NCBI RefSeq assembly: GCF_017792385.1
Contig: NZ_CP051230.1
Coordinates: 2,418,001 to 2,482,000, forward strand
From: Hyphomonas sp.
Lineage (GTDB): Bacteria; Pseudomonadota; Alphaproteobacteria; Caulobacterales; Hyphomonadaceae
Reading direction: 5' to 3'
Length of the DNA: 64,000 bases
In this document: one piece after another, positions 35,165 to 43,553 of the stretch
How the letters are laid out: each line of letters begins with the position of its first letter
Numbering within the stretch: position 1 is the stretch's first letter
Notes under the pieces: generated by a model
What the model saw: only the letters and a program-made list of their open reading frames with translations
What the model was told of the DNA's origin: nothing
The model's database searches: none
Program-made: the position numbers and the translations under genes

Positions 35165-35902
35165 TCAGAACTGCCCGCGGCGTTCTATCGTGTATTCGGT
35201 CAATTCGAGTACCCAATTGTAGGGCTCTGTGACAATGCCTTTGACATAGAGAAAATCACCATCCGTGGTCACCCAGAAATCATACGGGGGATGGGCATTG
35301 CTGGTGCCAAGGATTTCGAAATGATGGCACTCGAACGTTCCGGCCGGCACGGTGACTGTTTCCACACCGGAATATTTCAGGCTGCTGGTCGTTGTCCGTT
35401 CAAAGGCAGGTCCGGTGGCGCCGCGGTGGTCAATCGAGGTCAGCAAATTGTCCTTGAACGTTTGAATTCCGGGGCCCTTCGAAAAATCATACCGTGCTGC
35501 CAGCCAGGAATCCGAATGCAGATTGTGGGTCCCGAAACCGCGCATGGCCCGCGTGATCGAGGCCTTGTCGCGGATCCGGCCCTGCGCAGCCGTCTTGCCC
35601 TCATACTCCCCTTCGGTGTCTGACCAGTTGTACCAGGTGCTGCCGTAGAACTGGTCATTCTTCGTGAGCCGGACATAGGTGTCGAGCGGATGAAAGTCGG
35701 CGTCGACGGCCGAGACCACATCGCGAATGAGCGGTTCGTCATCATTGAGTTCGCAGAAGGCGCGCATGACGCGGTCGCCATTGGCATGATGTGACATGCG
35801 CCAATGCTCGCCGCCCCAGATGCCATCCGGGAATTCCGGATTGTTCCGGGTCCTGTAGACGATGCGCCCCGAGATCAGGCGGTGCACGGGAGTTGACGGC
35901 AT
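35165..35902 (-). CDS. Conserved protein, DUF3108-like/lipocalin-like, function unknown
   Basis: This 245-residue soluble-looking protein has no signal peptide or membrane helix. Beta-rich segments (GRIVYRTRNN, ERTTTSSLKYSG) lead to VTVPAGTFECHHFEILG and DFWVTTDGDFLYVKGI, a pattern shared with DUF3108-type proteins (a Cys-His pair after PAGTF). I cannot name a function. It is the last gene of the minus-strand operon cysteine hydrolase-deacetylase-deacetylase-YCII-this gene, four bases after the YCII stop, so it probably acts on or binds the same substrate. Confidence 0.72.
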   Translation of the reverse strand: MPSTPVHRLISGRIVYRTRNNPEFPDGIWGGEHWRMSHHANGDRVMRAFCELNDDEPLIRDVVSAVDADFHPLDTYVRLTKNDQFYGSTWYNWSDTEGEYEGKTAAQGRIRDKASITRAMRGFGTHNLHSDSWLAARYDFSKGPGIQTFKDNLLTSIDHRGATGPAFERTTTSSLKYSGVETVTVPAGTFECHHFEILGTSNAHPPYDFWVTTDGDFLYVKGIVTEPYNWVLELTEYTIERRGQF

Positions 35903-35906
35903 GCGC

Positions 35907-36308
35907 TCAGCTCCCCGATGACAGTTTGGTCGGCCCGCCAGCCGCCACGTGCGCTACGGCTTCAGCGCTTTCCCAGGTCTTTCCGCCGATGAAACGGCCG
36001 ATGGCGTTGGTGAATTCCTTGTACTCGATGGACTCGTACATGCCGCAAGTCAGGTAGGGGTCGCCATTCATCAGCGCTTGGGCGTCCTCAAGGGATTCCG
36101 CCAGGACGAGAAATACCGAACCCACCAGTTCTTCCTTGCCGGGTTCGCGGATCGGCCCGGCCGTGATGTAGCGCTCCCAATGCTTTTCGACATGGTCGAG
36201 ATGGCCTTTCAGGTGGTCGCGGCGCGGTGCGGCGGAGTTCGGGCCATCGCGGCAAATGACCAGAAAGCAGGGCTGGTCCACGCGGGGGACGGTATTGGGG
36301 CGAGTCAT
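35907..36308 (-). CDS. YCII-related small protein
   Basis: This 133-residue protein has the YciI-type dimeric alpha+beta barrel pattern: CFLVICRDGPNS, then RRDHLKGHLDHVEKHW (His-containing helix), ITAGPIREPGKEELVGSVFLV and EDAQALMNGDPYLTCGMYES. YciI relatives may act as hydrolases or lyases using a conserved His-Asp pair. Its ATG overlaps the deacetylase-like stop by four bases. With the DUF1330 and HapK-like proteins it is one of three ferredoxin-like-fold small proteins in the island. Confidence 0.85.
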   Translation of the reverse strand: MTRPNTVPRVDQPCFLVICRDGPNSAAPRRDHLKGHLDHVEKHWERYITAGPIREPGKEELVGSVFLVLAESLEDAQALMNGDPYLTCGMYESIEYKEFTNAIGRFIGGKTWESAEAVAHVAAGGPTKLSSGS

Positions 36309-37216
36309 GAAGTTTCCTTTTCAAAGCGCGAAGGCAGCGCGGATGCCGTTGAAAGCTCGAGCCCGTCCATTCCGGCGAGACCTGCGATGAGGCGTTCCAG
36401 CGATTGGATGCGGAAGGGTTGGCCAACCACATAGGGTGTGAGGGTGAAGCCGAAGCATTGCGCGCCGGCACGATCATGATCTGAAACATGAAAGCGGGCT
36501 GCCTCAAGTATCTGGTCTGCCCAGTGGTCGGCCTGTTGCCGATTGTCGACCATCAATTTGAAGTCGGACAATTCATGCATCAATGGCAGGGCCGTCAATG
36601 CGCCCGCAGGCGTGTGGAATGCGAGCGGGCGCTGGTCAGCTTCCCAGTCCAGCAGCACTTCATATCCAGCCTCCGCCAGCAATTCGGGCGTGCGATAGCT
36701 TTCGTTTCGGGCCGGGCTCAGCCAGGCTTTTGCAGAGGGCAGGGCCGACCGCGCACGGGCGATCAGGGCCCGCTCGTCTTCCACGGACAATCCGTCATGA
36801 TGGATGTGCGCCGTGGATACACCATGGGCCGCGATTTCGTGACCGGCGTCTTCAATCGCCCGGATCAGGGGCGGGTAGCGTTCGGAGACTTCGGCGTTCA
36901 CGGCGAAGGTGGCCTGCACATCGTGAGCCGCCAGGGCTTTGAGGATACGGAACACGCCGACGCGATTGCCATAATCCCGCGTCGTGTAGTGCCGAAGATC
37001 CGGATAGGGCGTTTTCATCGCGCCGGGATGTTTGAAGGGGGCCGCTGGCGGGTTCAGGGGAAAGAACTCCAACGGCACAATGATGAAAGCAGCTGCTTTC
37101 GCGCCGGACTTCAGCTTGAGCGCCGGGCGCTGCGTGTCCGGCGTCCAGGGGAAGTGCTCATGGTCGAATCCGTGTTTCCGGAACGGGTAGGTCAGGTACT
37201 CACTTGGCAGGGGCAA
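36305..37216 (-). CDS. Polysaccharide-deacetylase-family hydrolase, copy 2
   Basis: This 303-residue NodB-fold protein has no signal peptide. The start is TTG at 37216, within the 3' end of copy 3; no in-frame ATG lies near. Core motifs are RVGVFRILKALAAHDVQATFAVN, GHEIAAHGVSTAHI (the His-rich motif) and TPYVVGQPFRIQSLE. It differs strongly from copies 1 and 3. Like them it resembles cyclic amide/ureide-acting relatives rather than chitin or peptidoglycan deacetylases. It shares an operon with a cysteine hydrolase and a YCII protein. Confidence 0.82.
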   Translation of the reverse strand: MPLPSEYLTYPFRKHGFDHEHFPWTPDTQRPALKLKSGAKAAAFIIVPLEFFPLNPPAAPFKHPGAMKTPYPDLRHYTTRDYGNRVGVFRILKALAAHDVQATFAVNAEVSERYPPLIRAIEDAGHEIAAHGVSTAHIHHDGLSVEDERALIARARSALPSAKAWLSPARNESYRTPELLAEAGYEVLLDWEADQRPLAFHTPAGALTALPLMHELSDFKLMVDNRQQADHWADQILEAARFHVSDHDRAGAQCFGFTLTPYVVGQPFRIQSLERLIAGLAGMDGLELSTASALPSRFEKETS

Positions 37217-38144
37217 AGCCGGTTCCTCCTGTCATGACTCCGCGCGCCGCGATGTCCGCGATGGTCTGATCCCAGTAATGCGTCCGGAAATGCTCGGCAA
37301 TTTCCTGACCGGTCGTGATCCAGACATCGTCTGAATGCTCTGCGACATGTTTCAGCGCTTCCTCGAAAATCCGGAGGCGGTGCGGCTGGCTGACCAGGTA
37401 GGCATGCAGAGGGATGCACATGACGGTGCCGCTTTCGGCGCCTTCCTTGAGCAACTGGTCGAAATGCCGTTTCAGGATATCTGTGTACTGTTCAGGTGTG
37501 TACCCCATGACGGAATAGGTGATCACGTCATTCACTTCCAGTGAATAGGGCATGGACACCAGTCTGCCGGTCCGGGTCTTGATCGGCTGGGGCTGGTCGT
37601 CCTGGAAGAGATCGCAAGTATACCAGAAATCATTCTCGGCAATCAGGTCGAGGGTTGATTCCGTGTGGGTCAGGGCCGGCGCGAGATAACCGCGAATGCG
37701 CTGCCCGGTCGCCTTTTCCACGGTCTCGATGGAATCGCGAATGACCGCCAGCTCCTGTTCCGGATCCATGCCGTATGAGAAGCGCGTATTGTAGATACCA
37801 TGGGAGAAGAATTCCCAATTGCGCTCCACACAGGCTTCGATGATCTCGGGGTGATGATCGATCAGCCCCACTGACAGGGAAATCGATCCCCGCATGCCAT
37901 ATTTGTCGAGCAGTTCCATCAACCGCCAGTGACCGACCGTGTTGCCCCAGGCGCGCTGCGAATAGCCCTGGATGTCGGGATTGCCACGCGGCCAGGGTTG
38001 GCGCTTCGGGTTCGGAGGCGGCGCGAACTCATAGTATTCGATGTTTGGAGCGATCCAGAAGGCCAGCTTCTTGCCGTCCGGCCATTCGATCCTTGGCCGG
38101 CCTTCATAGGGCCAGTAATCGTACAGGTTCGGATCAGCATGCAT
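37200..38144 (-). CDS. Polysaccharide-deacetylase-family hydrolase, copy 3
   Basis: This 314-residue cytoplasmic NodB-fold hydrolase is of the PuuE/cyclic-imide-hydrolase kind: IEWPDGKKLAFWIAPNIEYYEF opens the core, GHWRLMELLDKYGMRGSISL and EFFSHGIYNTRFSYG follow, and LVSQPHRLRIFEEALKHV closes it. Its ATG at 38144 overlaps the cysteine-hydrolase stop by one base, and its own stop overlaps copy 2 by 17 bases, so the operon is very compact. Pairing a ring-opening hydrolase with an isochorismatase-fold amidase would allow imide to half-amide to diacid conversion (inference). Confidence 0.85.
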   Translation of the reverse strand: MHADPNLYDYWPYEGRPRIEWPDGKKLAFWIAPNIEYYEFAPPPNPKRQPWPRGNPDIQGYSQRAWGNTVGHWRLMELLDKYGMRGSISLSVGLIDHHPEIIEACVERNWEFFSHGIYNTRFSYGMDPEQELAVIRDSIETVEKATGQRIRGYLAPALTHTESTLDLIAENDFWYTCDLFQDDQPQPIKTRTGRLVSMPYSLEVNDVITYSVMGYTPEQYTDILKRHFDQLLKEGAESGTVMCIPLHAYLVSQPHRLRIFEEALKHVAEHSDDVWITTGQEIAEHFRTHYWDQTIADIAARGVMTGGTGFAPAK

Positions 38145-38845
38145 CAGGATTCAAATGCCTCCAGCCAGTCTTGGACTTCCTTCACATCCACCACATCGGC
38201 ATACTTGATCAGCAGGTCTGTCAGATTGGCGAAGTGATAGCTTTCATGCTTGTCGGCAACGCATTCGATCGGGACGATGGTGCGGTAGCCATGGCTCAGG
38301 GAATCGACGGCAGTTGCCCGGATGCATCCGCTGGTCGACCCGCCGGTGATGATCACGGTATCGATCTTGTGCCAGGTCAGGAAACTGGTCAGCGGCGTCT
38401 GAAAGAACGCGCTTGGCATTTTCTTCTCATAGATGGCGTCCACGGCCGGATCGATCTCGAGGCGGTCATCAAATTCATGGCGCACACTGCCATACTTGAT
38501 GTTCTGCAGACTGTCCGGCGTGTCAGTGCGCGTGCCCCAGACACCGGCATCGGCAGCGTTCTCCATGTAATGGACCCGGGTCCACACAACCGGCAGACCC
38601 TTGCTGCGCGCGAGTTTGGAAATGTTGTTGATGTGTTCGGCTTGCCGCGGATCGGTGATGTAGCCAGTTTTCGGAAACAGGTCCGGACGCGTATAGGCCT
38701 TTTGCGGGTCCACATTGACGATGGCCGCGCGTTCCCCGAATCCGAACCGCTTTCGGCTCGGATTCGCGCGGATCTCCTCAAATATCTGGCGCGCCGTCTT
38801 GTCGGACAGTTGCATTGTGGGCTCGGGTGCGGAGTCGCTCATCAT
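38144..38845 (-). CDS. Isochorismatase-family cysteine amidohydrolase
   Basis: This 233-residue member of the N-carbamoylsarcosine amidase/isochorismatase superfamily has the catalytic triad Asp (AAIVNVDPQKAY, about residue 47), Lys (YEKKMPSAFFQTPL, about residue 142) and Cys (TGGSTSGCIRATAVDS, about residue 177). The cis-peptide region before the Cys is typical of amide-hydrolysing members. It would release ammonia or carbamate from an open-chain amide. It leads a five-gene minus-strand operon; AAGAGG precedes the double ATG. The type A operator at 38875-38890 is 30-45 bases upstream. Confidence 0.9.
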   Translation of the reverse strand: MMSDSAPEPTMQLSDKTARQIFEEIRANPSRKRFGFGERAAIVNVDPQKAYTRPDLFPKTGYITDPRQAEHINNISKLARSKGLPVVWTRVHYMENAADAGVWGTRTDTPDSLQNIKYGSVRHEFDDRLEIDPAVDAIYEKKMPSAFFQTPLTSFLTWHKIDTVIITGGSTSGCIRATAVDSLSHGYRTIVPIECVADKHESYHFANLTDLLIKYADVVDVKEVQDWLEAFES

Positions 38846-38874
38846 TGCCTCTTCTTCTGCGGGGCTGACCCTTT

Positions 38875-38890
38875 AAATGATATACCTTTT
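38875..38890. promoter_or_regulatory. Operator-like palindrome, type A site 6
   Basis: AAATGATATACCTTTT, the exact reverse complement of the consensus AAAAGGTATATCATTT, core at 38879-38886, just upstream of the minus-strand cysteine-hydrolase operon. Confidence 0.74.
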
Positions 38891-39137
38891 TGGAAATGTC
38901 TAGGCTGAGTCTTGTCGGACCAGTCCAGAATTCCCTCCAGCCTGCCCGATGCCGGAGCGGATGAAGTCCGTCCAGTCAGCTATTGGTATGCCTCTGTGGC
39001 TTGCTGACCACATCGGTCTGATAGGTCCTTGTTACTGAATGAGAAAAAGTGGCGCTCAAACACTGTGCGCCCATGCACAAAATCTTCTCGGAAGAAAAAG
39101 GTACGGACATTTCTTCAAACAGTGATTGTGCATTTTT

Positions 39138-39157
39138 ACAAAAGGTATATCTTTTGT
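39138..39157. promoter_or_regulatory. Operator-like palindrome, type A site 7
   Basis: ACAAAAGGTATATCTTTTGT, a 20-base dyad with one mismatched pair, core GGTATATC at 39144-39151, about 66 bases before the TonB receptor start. Location suggests that substrate import is controlled with the catabolic operons. Confidence 0.74.
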
Positions 39158-39213
39158 GACGAGGCGAAGTGCTTTGGGGAGAGCAGCAGTCGTTGAAACA
39201 CGAGGGAATACAC

Positions 39214-41379
39214 ATGAATCGCAAACTACTTACCTCCGTTGCCTGCAGCGCCATGGCATCGGTCCTGGTGGCCGCGCCGGCTCTGGCCCAGGCTGAAACT
39301 GATGAGGCCGAAGCGGATGCACGTCGCCTTGGCGCAATCGTTGTGACCGCCCAGCGGGCCGAAGAAAGCATGCAGGATGTCCCGATTGCCGTAACCGCGC
39401 TCGACAGTACGGCGCTGGAAGATCGCCAGGTCGGTGATGTGCTCGACCTGCAGTTCCAGGTCCCGAACATCAATATGGGCACCAATACGGGCACGGCGAA
39501 CGCGGCGCGGATCTTCCTGCGCGGCGTCGGTGAGGATGAAAGCCGTGGCATGGTCGACCAGGCTGTCGGCATTTATGTCGACGGGATCTATGTTGGTCGC
39601 TCCGTTGGGTCGCTTTTCGATCTTGTGGACCTCGACTCCATCGAAGTCCTGCGGGGCCCGCAAGGCACGCTGTACGGACGCAACACGATTGGCGGCGCCA
39701 TCAAGCTGGCATCGGTGCGTCCGCAGATGGAGAATAGCGGCGAAGTTCGCACGACGATTGGCAACAATGGACGCCTTGATTTCCGCGGCATGGCGAACAT
39801 CCAGATTGCCGACAATACGGCATTCCGCATTTCGGCCCTCGAGCGCGAGCGGGACGGCTTCTTCACCGTGAAGCCGAATGGTGCCCTGGCCGGTGAAGGT
39901 CGCGAAGCCGGCAATATGGACGTGTTTGCTGTTCGCGCGAGCTTCCTGACGGAGTTCAATGAGGACTGGAGCCTCTACGTCACAGCGGACAATACGCTGG
40001 ACCGCTCCGATCCGACCATCGACTCGATTGCTCCGGGGGATGATGCTGACGGTGACGTGTTCACGGTGGAACCGGCACCCGGCACGACCTGTGCCATCGG
40101 GTCAACCTCGACCGGTTGCTTCACGGCATATGACCAACGCTCTGAATCTACTGGCATCTCGGCAGAGATTGCGGGCAAGATCGGGACGTTCGACTTCATG
40201 TCCCTGACCGGATACCGCACGCTCGAGGATGATCTGGTGACCCGGATCGGCGCAGCGTACGAACAGCAGACCGATCAGTCCCAGTTCAGCCAGGAATTCA
40301 CGCTCTCCTCGAACCATGAGGGACCGTTCAACTATCTTGTGGGTCTTTACTATTTCGAAGAAGACCTTGAACTGAATTCGGTCTTCATCTTCCCGTTCGC
40401 GATTGATGGCAGCACGGAGTCCGTGGCTGTCTTTGCGCAGGGCACGTATGAAATGTCCGACCAGCTCTCGCTGACGGGCGGCGTCCGCTACACTCAGGAA
40501 AGCAAGGATTTCGACGGTGAAAACCTGGCCTTCGGCTTTGCCCGTCAGGACGATGCGGATTTTGACAATGTCAGCTACACGATTGGTGCGGACTACCGCA
40601 TCAATGACAATGTGCTGACATACGGCAAGTTCTCGACGGGCTTCAAGTCCGGGGGCTGGTCGCCTGACGCATTCAGCCCGACAGCCATCTTCCTGCCTGT
40701 GGACGAGGAAACCCTCGAGAGCTTCGAAATCGGCGCGAAGACCGATCTGTTCGACAACACGGTTCGGTTCAATGCCGCCTATTTCTTCAACCAGTATGAA
40801 GGTCTTCAGATTGGTGCCACCATTCCGGGCGTCGGCTTTACGCGCTTCAACGTTCCGGAAGCCGAGATTCAAGGGCTTGAATTCGAGGCAGTCTGGCAGG
40901 CAACCGACAATCTCCAGTTCAATGCGAACCTTGGTCTTCTGGATGCCGAGTACACCGAGCTTGACCTGGCTACGGCTGCTGCATTGACCAATCAGGGATC
41001 GACCCCTGCCTGTGGCGGTGTGGTATCTCTGGAATGTGCCTACGGCCTCAGCCTGAAGAACGCGCCGGAATACAAGGGAGCCATCGGCGCCCTCTACAGT
41101 CTGACTGTGGATCGCGGCGAAATCATCCTGTCTGGCGATGTCGGGTTTGAAGATGAGAGCTGGTCTCTGGTCGCCAATGCGCCAGCACACGTCCTGACCA
41201 CCGTGTCTCCGCTCGTGAACATCCGGGCGAAGTACGAGGACAATGCTGGTTGGTCGGCGGCAATCTGGGCCAAGAACCTCGCAGACCAGAACTACTGGCG
41301 TGCCGGCACGGCCGGAGCGTCGAACGTGTATGCCGCCGAGCCGCTCACATACGGCATCGACCTCGGCTACAAATTCTAG
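39214..41379 (+). CDS. TonB-dependent outer-membrane receptor
   Basis: This 721-residue receptor starts at ATG 39214 with GAGG upstream; an earlier in-frame start would spoil the signal peptide (cleavage near APALAQA). After a short acidic segment the TonB box region reads GAIVVTAQRAEESMQDVP. The plug domain shows QVPNINMG, LRGVGEDESRGM and VLRGPQGTLYGRNTIGGAI, and the 22-strand barrel ends LGYKF. It resembles the many orphan receptors of sphingomonad/Caulobacter type that import organic substrates, not clear siderophore or B12 receptors. Its operator and neighbours make it the likely importer of the island's substrate. Confidence 0.93.
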   Translation: MNRKLLTSVACSAMASVLVAAPALAQAETDEAEADARRLGAIVVTAQRAEESMQDVPIAVTALDSTALEDRQVGDVLDLQFQVPNINMGTNTGTANAARIFLRGVGEDESRGMVDQAVGIYVDGIYVGRSVGSLFDLVDLDSIEVLRGPQGTLYGRNTIGGAIKLASVRPQMENSGEVRTTIGNNGRLDFRGMANIQIADNTAFRISALERERDGFFTVKPNGALAGEGREAGNMDVFAVRASFLTEFNEDWSLYVTADNTLDRSDPTIDSIAPGDDADGDVFTVEPAPGTTCAIGSTSTGCFTAYDQRSESTGISAEIAGKIGTFDFMSLTGYRTLEDDLVTRIGAAYEQQTDQSQFSQEFTLSSNHEGPFNYLVGLYYFEEDLELNSVFIFPFAIDGSTESVAVFAQGTYEMSDQLSLTGGVRYTQESKDFDGENLAFGFARQDDADFDNVSYTIGADYRINDNVLTYGKFSTGFKSGGWSPDAFSPTAIFLPVDEETLESFEIGAKTDLFDNTVRFNAAYFFNQYEGLQIGATIPGVGFTRFNVPEAEIQGLEFEAVWQATDNLQFNANLGLLDAEYTELDLATAAALTNQGSTPACGGVVSLECAYGLSLKNAPEYKGAIGALYSLTVDRGEIILSGDVGFEDESWSLVANAPAHVLTTVSPLVNIRAKYEDNAGWSAAIWAKNLADQNYWRAGTAGASNVYAAEPLTYGIDLGYKF

Positions 41380-41409
41380 CGTCAGTTTCGTCTCCTCCCC
41401 CTGACGCTA
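41377..41409 (+). terminator. Hairpin overlapping the receptor stop codon
   Basis: TAGCGTCAG (41377-41385) pairs with CTGACGCTA (41401-41409), a nine-base perfect stem that includes the TonB receptor stop codon, with a 15-base pyrimidine-rich loop. It stands in tandem with a stronger hairpin just downstream. Confidence 0.4.
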
Positions 41410-41416
41410 CGATCCG

Positions 41417-41449
41417 GACGTCCCGGTGCCTCTTTGGCATCGGGACGTC
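41417..41449 (+). terminator. Intrinsic-terminator-like hairpin after the receptor
   Basis: A 14-base stem, GACGTCCCGGTGCC (41417-41430) with GGCATCGGGACGTC (41436-41449), one G-U pair, loop TCTTT, followed by TTAA. It probably ends or attenuates the receptor transcript before the LeuC-like gene. The U-run is short, so partial read-through is possible. Confidence 0.65.
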
Positions 41450-41486
41450 TTAACCCATCAGGCCAAGGAACTTTCAAGATCCATAT

Positions 41487-42884
41487 ATGACCCATCCGCA
41501 AACACTACTGGACAAGCTTTGGGCCCGGCATCGCATCGGAGACGGCGGGGATGGAGCAGATCTGATCGCAATTGACCGCGTATGCCTGCATGAGCGGACA
41601 GGGTCGGTTGCCCTGAAGAGCCTGCGCGACGCAGGCCATCAGGTTCAGAGTCCGGAACGGGTGTTTTCGATCATGGATCACATCGTTTCATTCCGATCCG
41701 GTCGGGGTGCGGACGAGTCGCGTTCTCCCGGGGGGGATGTGTTCATTACCGAGACCCGCAAGATGGCGCTGGAAGCGGGGATCAATCTCATCGACACGAA
41801 CGACCCGCGCCAGGGGATTGTGCATGTCATCGCGCCCGAACTGGGCATTGCCGTGCCGGGCGTGTCGCTTGTCTGCCCGGACAGTCATACTTGCAGTCTT
41901 GGCGCACTTGGAGCGCTTGCTTGGGGTGTGGGCTCAAGCGAGTCCGAACATGCCATGGCCACCGGCTGCCTGCGGGTCAGCAAGCCTCCGCAGATGCGCA
42001 TTACGGTCACGGGCAGGTTGCGTGCAGGCGTGACCGCCAAGGACCTGGCACTTCATATCATTGCCCGACACGGTGTGGCTGGCGGGCGCCGGTCGGCGAT
42101 CGAGTATTGTGGCGAAGCCATTTCAGCCCTCTCGATCGAAGAGCGTCTGACCCTTTGCAACATGGCAGTGGAGTTCTCGGCCTTCACGGCGTTGATTGCG
42201 CCGGACCAGACCGTCCTCGACTATGTATCCGGTCGTCCCTTCGCGCCTCGTGCACAGGAGCAGGCACTGGCCCGGACGCGCTGGGCCGAACTTGTCACGG
42301 ACCAGGGCGCAACATTCGATCATGAACTGAGTGTCGATGCCACGGAAGTCCTGCCCATGGTGTCATGGGGAACCAGTCCCGAACATGCGATCCCGATCAA
42401 CGGGAGTGTACCGAGCTCGGCAGAGGCGAATGTGCTTCACTATGTCGGCCTTGAGCCCGGTCAGGCCGTGGCCGGTCTGCCTGTGCAAGGGGCGTTTATC
42501 GGTTCGTGCACGAATGGCCGTCTCTCTGACCTTCGGTCTGCTGCGGAGGTGTTGAAGGGAAGGCGTGTCGCCGCGGGTGTCCGGGCAGTTTGTGTGCCCG
42601 GTTCCCATGAAGTGCGCGCGGCGGCTGAAGCGGAGGGCCTCGACATCATCTTCAAGGAAGCCGGTTTCGAATGGGGCGCGCCGGGGTGTGCCATGTGCTT
42701 CTATGCCGGCGGGCAGACTTTCGCGCCGGGAGAACGTGTCATCTCATCGACCAACCGGAATTTCGAGGGACGGCAAGGCCCCGGCGTGCGGACGCATCTG
42801 GCAAGTCCGGCCACCGTCGCCGCGACGGCGATTGCTGGCCGGATCGCAAGTGCAACGGACCTGTTTGCGGAGACGCTGTCATGA
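41487..42884 (+). CDS. LeuC-like hydro-lyase large subunit (aconitase family)
   Basis: This 465-residue [4Fe-4S] subunit keeps the cluster cysteines (CPDSHTC near residue 131, CTNGRLSDLR near 340, and GCAMCFYAGG near 400) and the LeuC-type ending SSTNRNFEGRQGPG. It pairs with the small subunit that overlaps it by four bases. Together they should isomerise or hydrate a branched C5-C7 acid; related enzymes act on isopropylmalate, citraconate/citramalate, homoaconitate and dimethylmaleate. The context contains no leuA or leuB, so a catabolic hydratase is more likely than leucine synthesis. Confidence 0.9.
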   Translation: MTHPQTLLDKLWARHRIGDGGDGADLIAIDRVCLHERTGSVALKSLRDAGHQVQSPERVFSIMDHIVSFRSGRGADESRSPGGDVFITETRKMALEAGINLIDTNDPRQGIVHVIAPELGIAVPGVSLVCPDSHTCSLGALGALAWGVGSSESEHAMATGCLRVSKPPQMRITVTGRLRAGVTAKDLALHIIARHGVAGGRRSAIEYCGEAISALSIEERLTLCNMAVEFSAFTALIAPDQTVLDYVSGRPFAPRAQEQALARTRWAELVTDQGATFDHELSVDATEVLPMVSWGTSPEHAIPINGSVPSSAEANVLHYVGLEPGQAVAGLPVQGAFIGSCTNGRLSDLRSAAEVLKGRRVAAGVRAVCVPGSHEVRAAAEAEGLDIIFKEAGFEWGAPGCAMCFYAGGQTFAPGERVISSTNRNFEGRQGPGVRTHLASPATVAATAIAGRIASATDLFAETLS

Positions 42885-43492
42885 CACGCGAACCCATAAA
42901 CGTGCTGACGGGTATTGCAGCGCCGCTTATGCTGGACAATGTGGATACTGATCAGATCATCCCGTCCCGCGAGATGAAAACCGTCAATCGCTCCGGCCTG
43001 GGGGATGGCCTGTTCGCCGGTTGGCGGTATCTGCAGGCGGGTGGACGCGACCCGAACCCGGACTTCATATTGAACAAGCCCGGATATACTGACGCCGGAA
43101 TTCTGTTGAGTGGCGCGAATTTCGGCTGCGGTTCCTCGCGCGAGCACGCGGTCTGGGCGCTGGCGGAATTTGGCATTCGCGCCATTATAGCGAAATCATT
43201 CGGCGACATCTTCTACAACAACTGTACGCGCAACGGCATCTTGCCGATCCGTCTCGAGCCGGAGCAGGTCGATGAACTTGCCGGGCATTCTGAGCCGAAA
43301 ACGCTGACCTTGGATCTGCCACGACAGGTCGTGCTTTCGGGCAACCGGGAATTTCCGTTCGAGATTGGCGGCTATGCAAAACGTCTGTTGATGGAAGGCC
43401 TGGATCCGATCAGCCTGACCAAGACCGAACTGCCGAAGATCGAGGCGTTCCAGTCCGATGACAGGGTCGCGCGCCCCTGGATCTACAGGTAG
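42881..43492 (+). CDS. LeuD-like hydro-lyase small subunit
   Basis: This 203-residue swivelling-domain subunit starts at ATG 42881 over the LeuC-like stop. It has LDNVDTDQIIPSREMK, the conserved motif GANFGCGSSREHAVWAL and AKSFGDIFYNNCTRNGILPI, all typical of LeuD. Length fits the bacterial family (about 200). It completes the hydro-lyase; the residues after GCGSSREH that shape substrate choice cannot be interpreted by eye. It is convergent with the third CaiB gene, with 61 bases between, holding nothing recognisable beyond a weak five-base stem. Confidence 0.9.
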   Translation: MTREPINVLTGIAAPLMLDNVDTDQIIPSREMKTVNRSGLGDGLFAGWRYLQAGGRDPNPDFILNKPGYTDAGILLSGANFGCGSSREHAVWALAEFGIRAIIAKSFGDIFYNNCTRNGILPIRLEPEQVDELAGHSEPKTLTLDLPRQVVLSGNREFPFEIGGYAKRLLMEGLDPISLTKTELPKIEAFQSDDRVARPWIYR

Positions 43493-43553
43493 GTATCAGG
43501 CGGTTCAGCCCATCTTGGCGCGCCGGGCTGGCTCTCGTGGAGCGTCCGGCAAA

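Larger units (their letters stand above)
38846..39213. other. Divergent intergenic region with two operators
   Basis: These 368 non-coding bases separate the cysteine-hydrolase operon from the TonB receptor and are AT-richer than their surroundings. They hold one type A palindrome near each end (38875-38890 and 39140-39155) and a weaker repeat, GAAGAAA (39091-39097) with TTTCTTC (39110-39116). GAGG at 39202-39205 is the receptor's ribosome-binding site. I see no convincing gene or small RNA; the overlapping minus-strand reading frame is antisense to the receptor. Confidence 0.6.

Noticed and set aside
39091..39116. GAAGAAA/TTTCTTC repeat as an extra operator
   Set aside because: Seven-base arms with a 12-base spacer in an AT-rich gap are weak, and the repeat does not recur at other promoters.
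38976..39572. Minus-strand gene upstream of and inside the TonB receptor
   Set aside because: It overlaps the receptor signal and plug antisense, with no domain pattern; the region before the receptor is better explained as a promoter.
41487..43492. Leucine biosynthesis leuCD
   Set aside because: No leuA, leuB or ilv gene is near, and the surrounding genes are catabolic; kept as LeuCD-like only.
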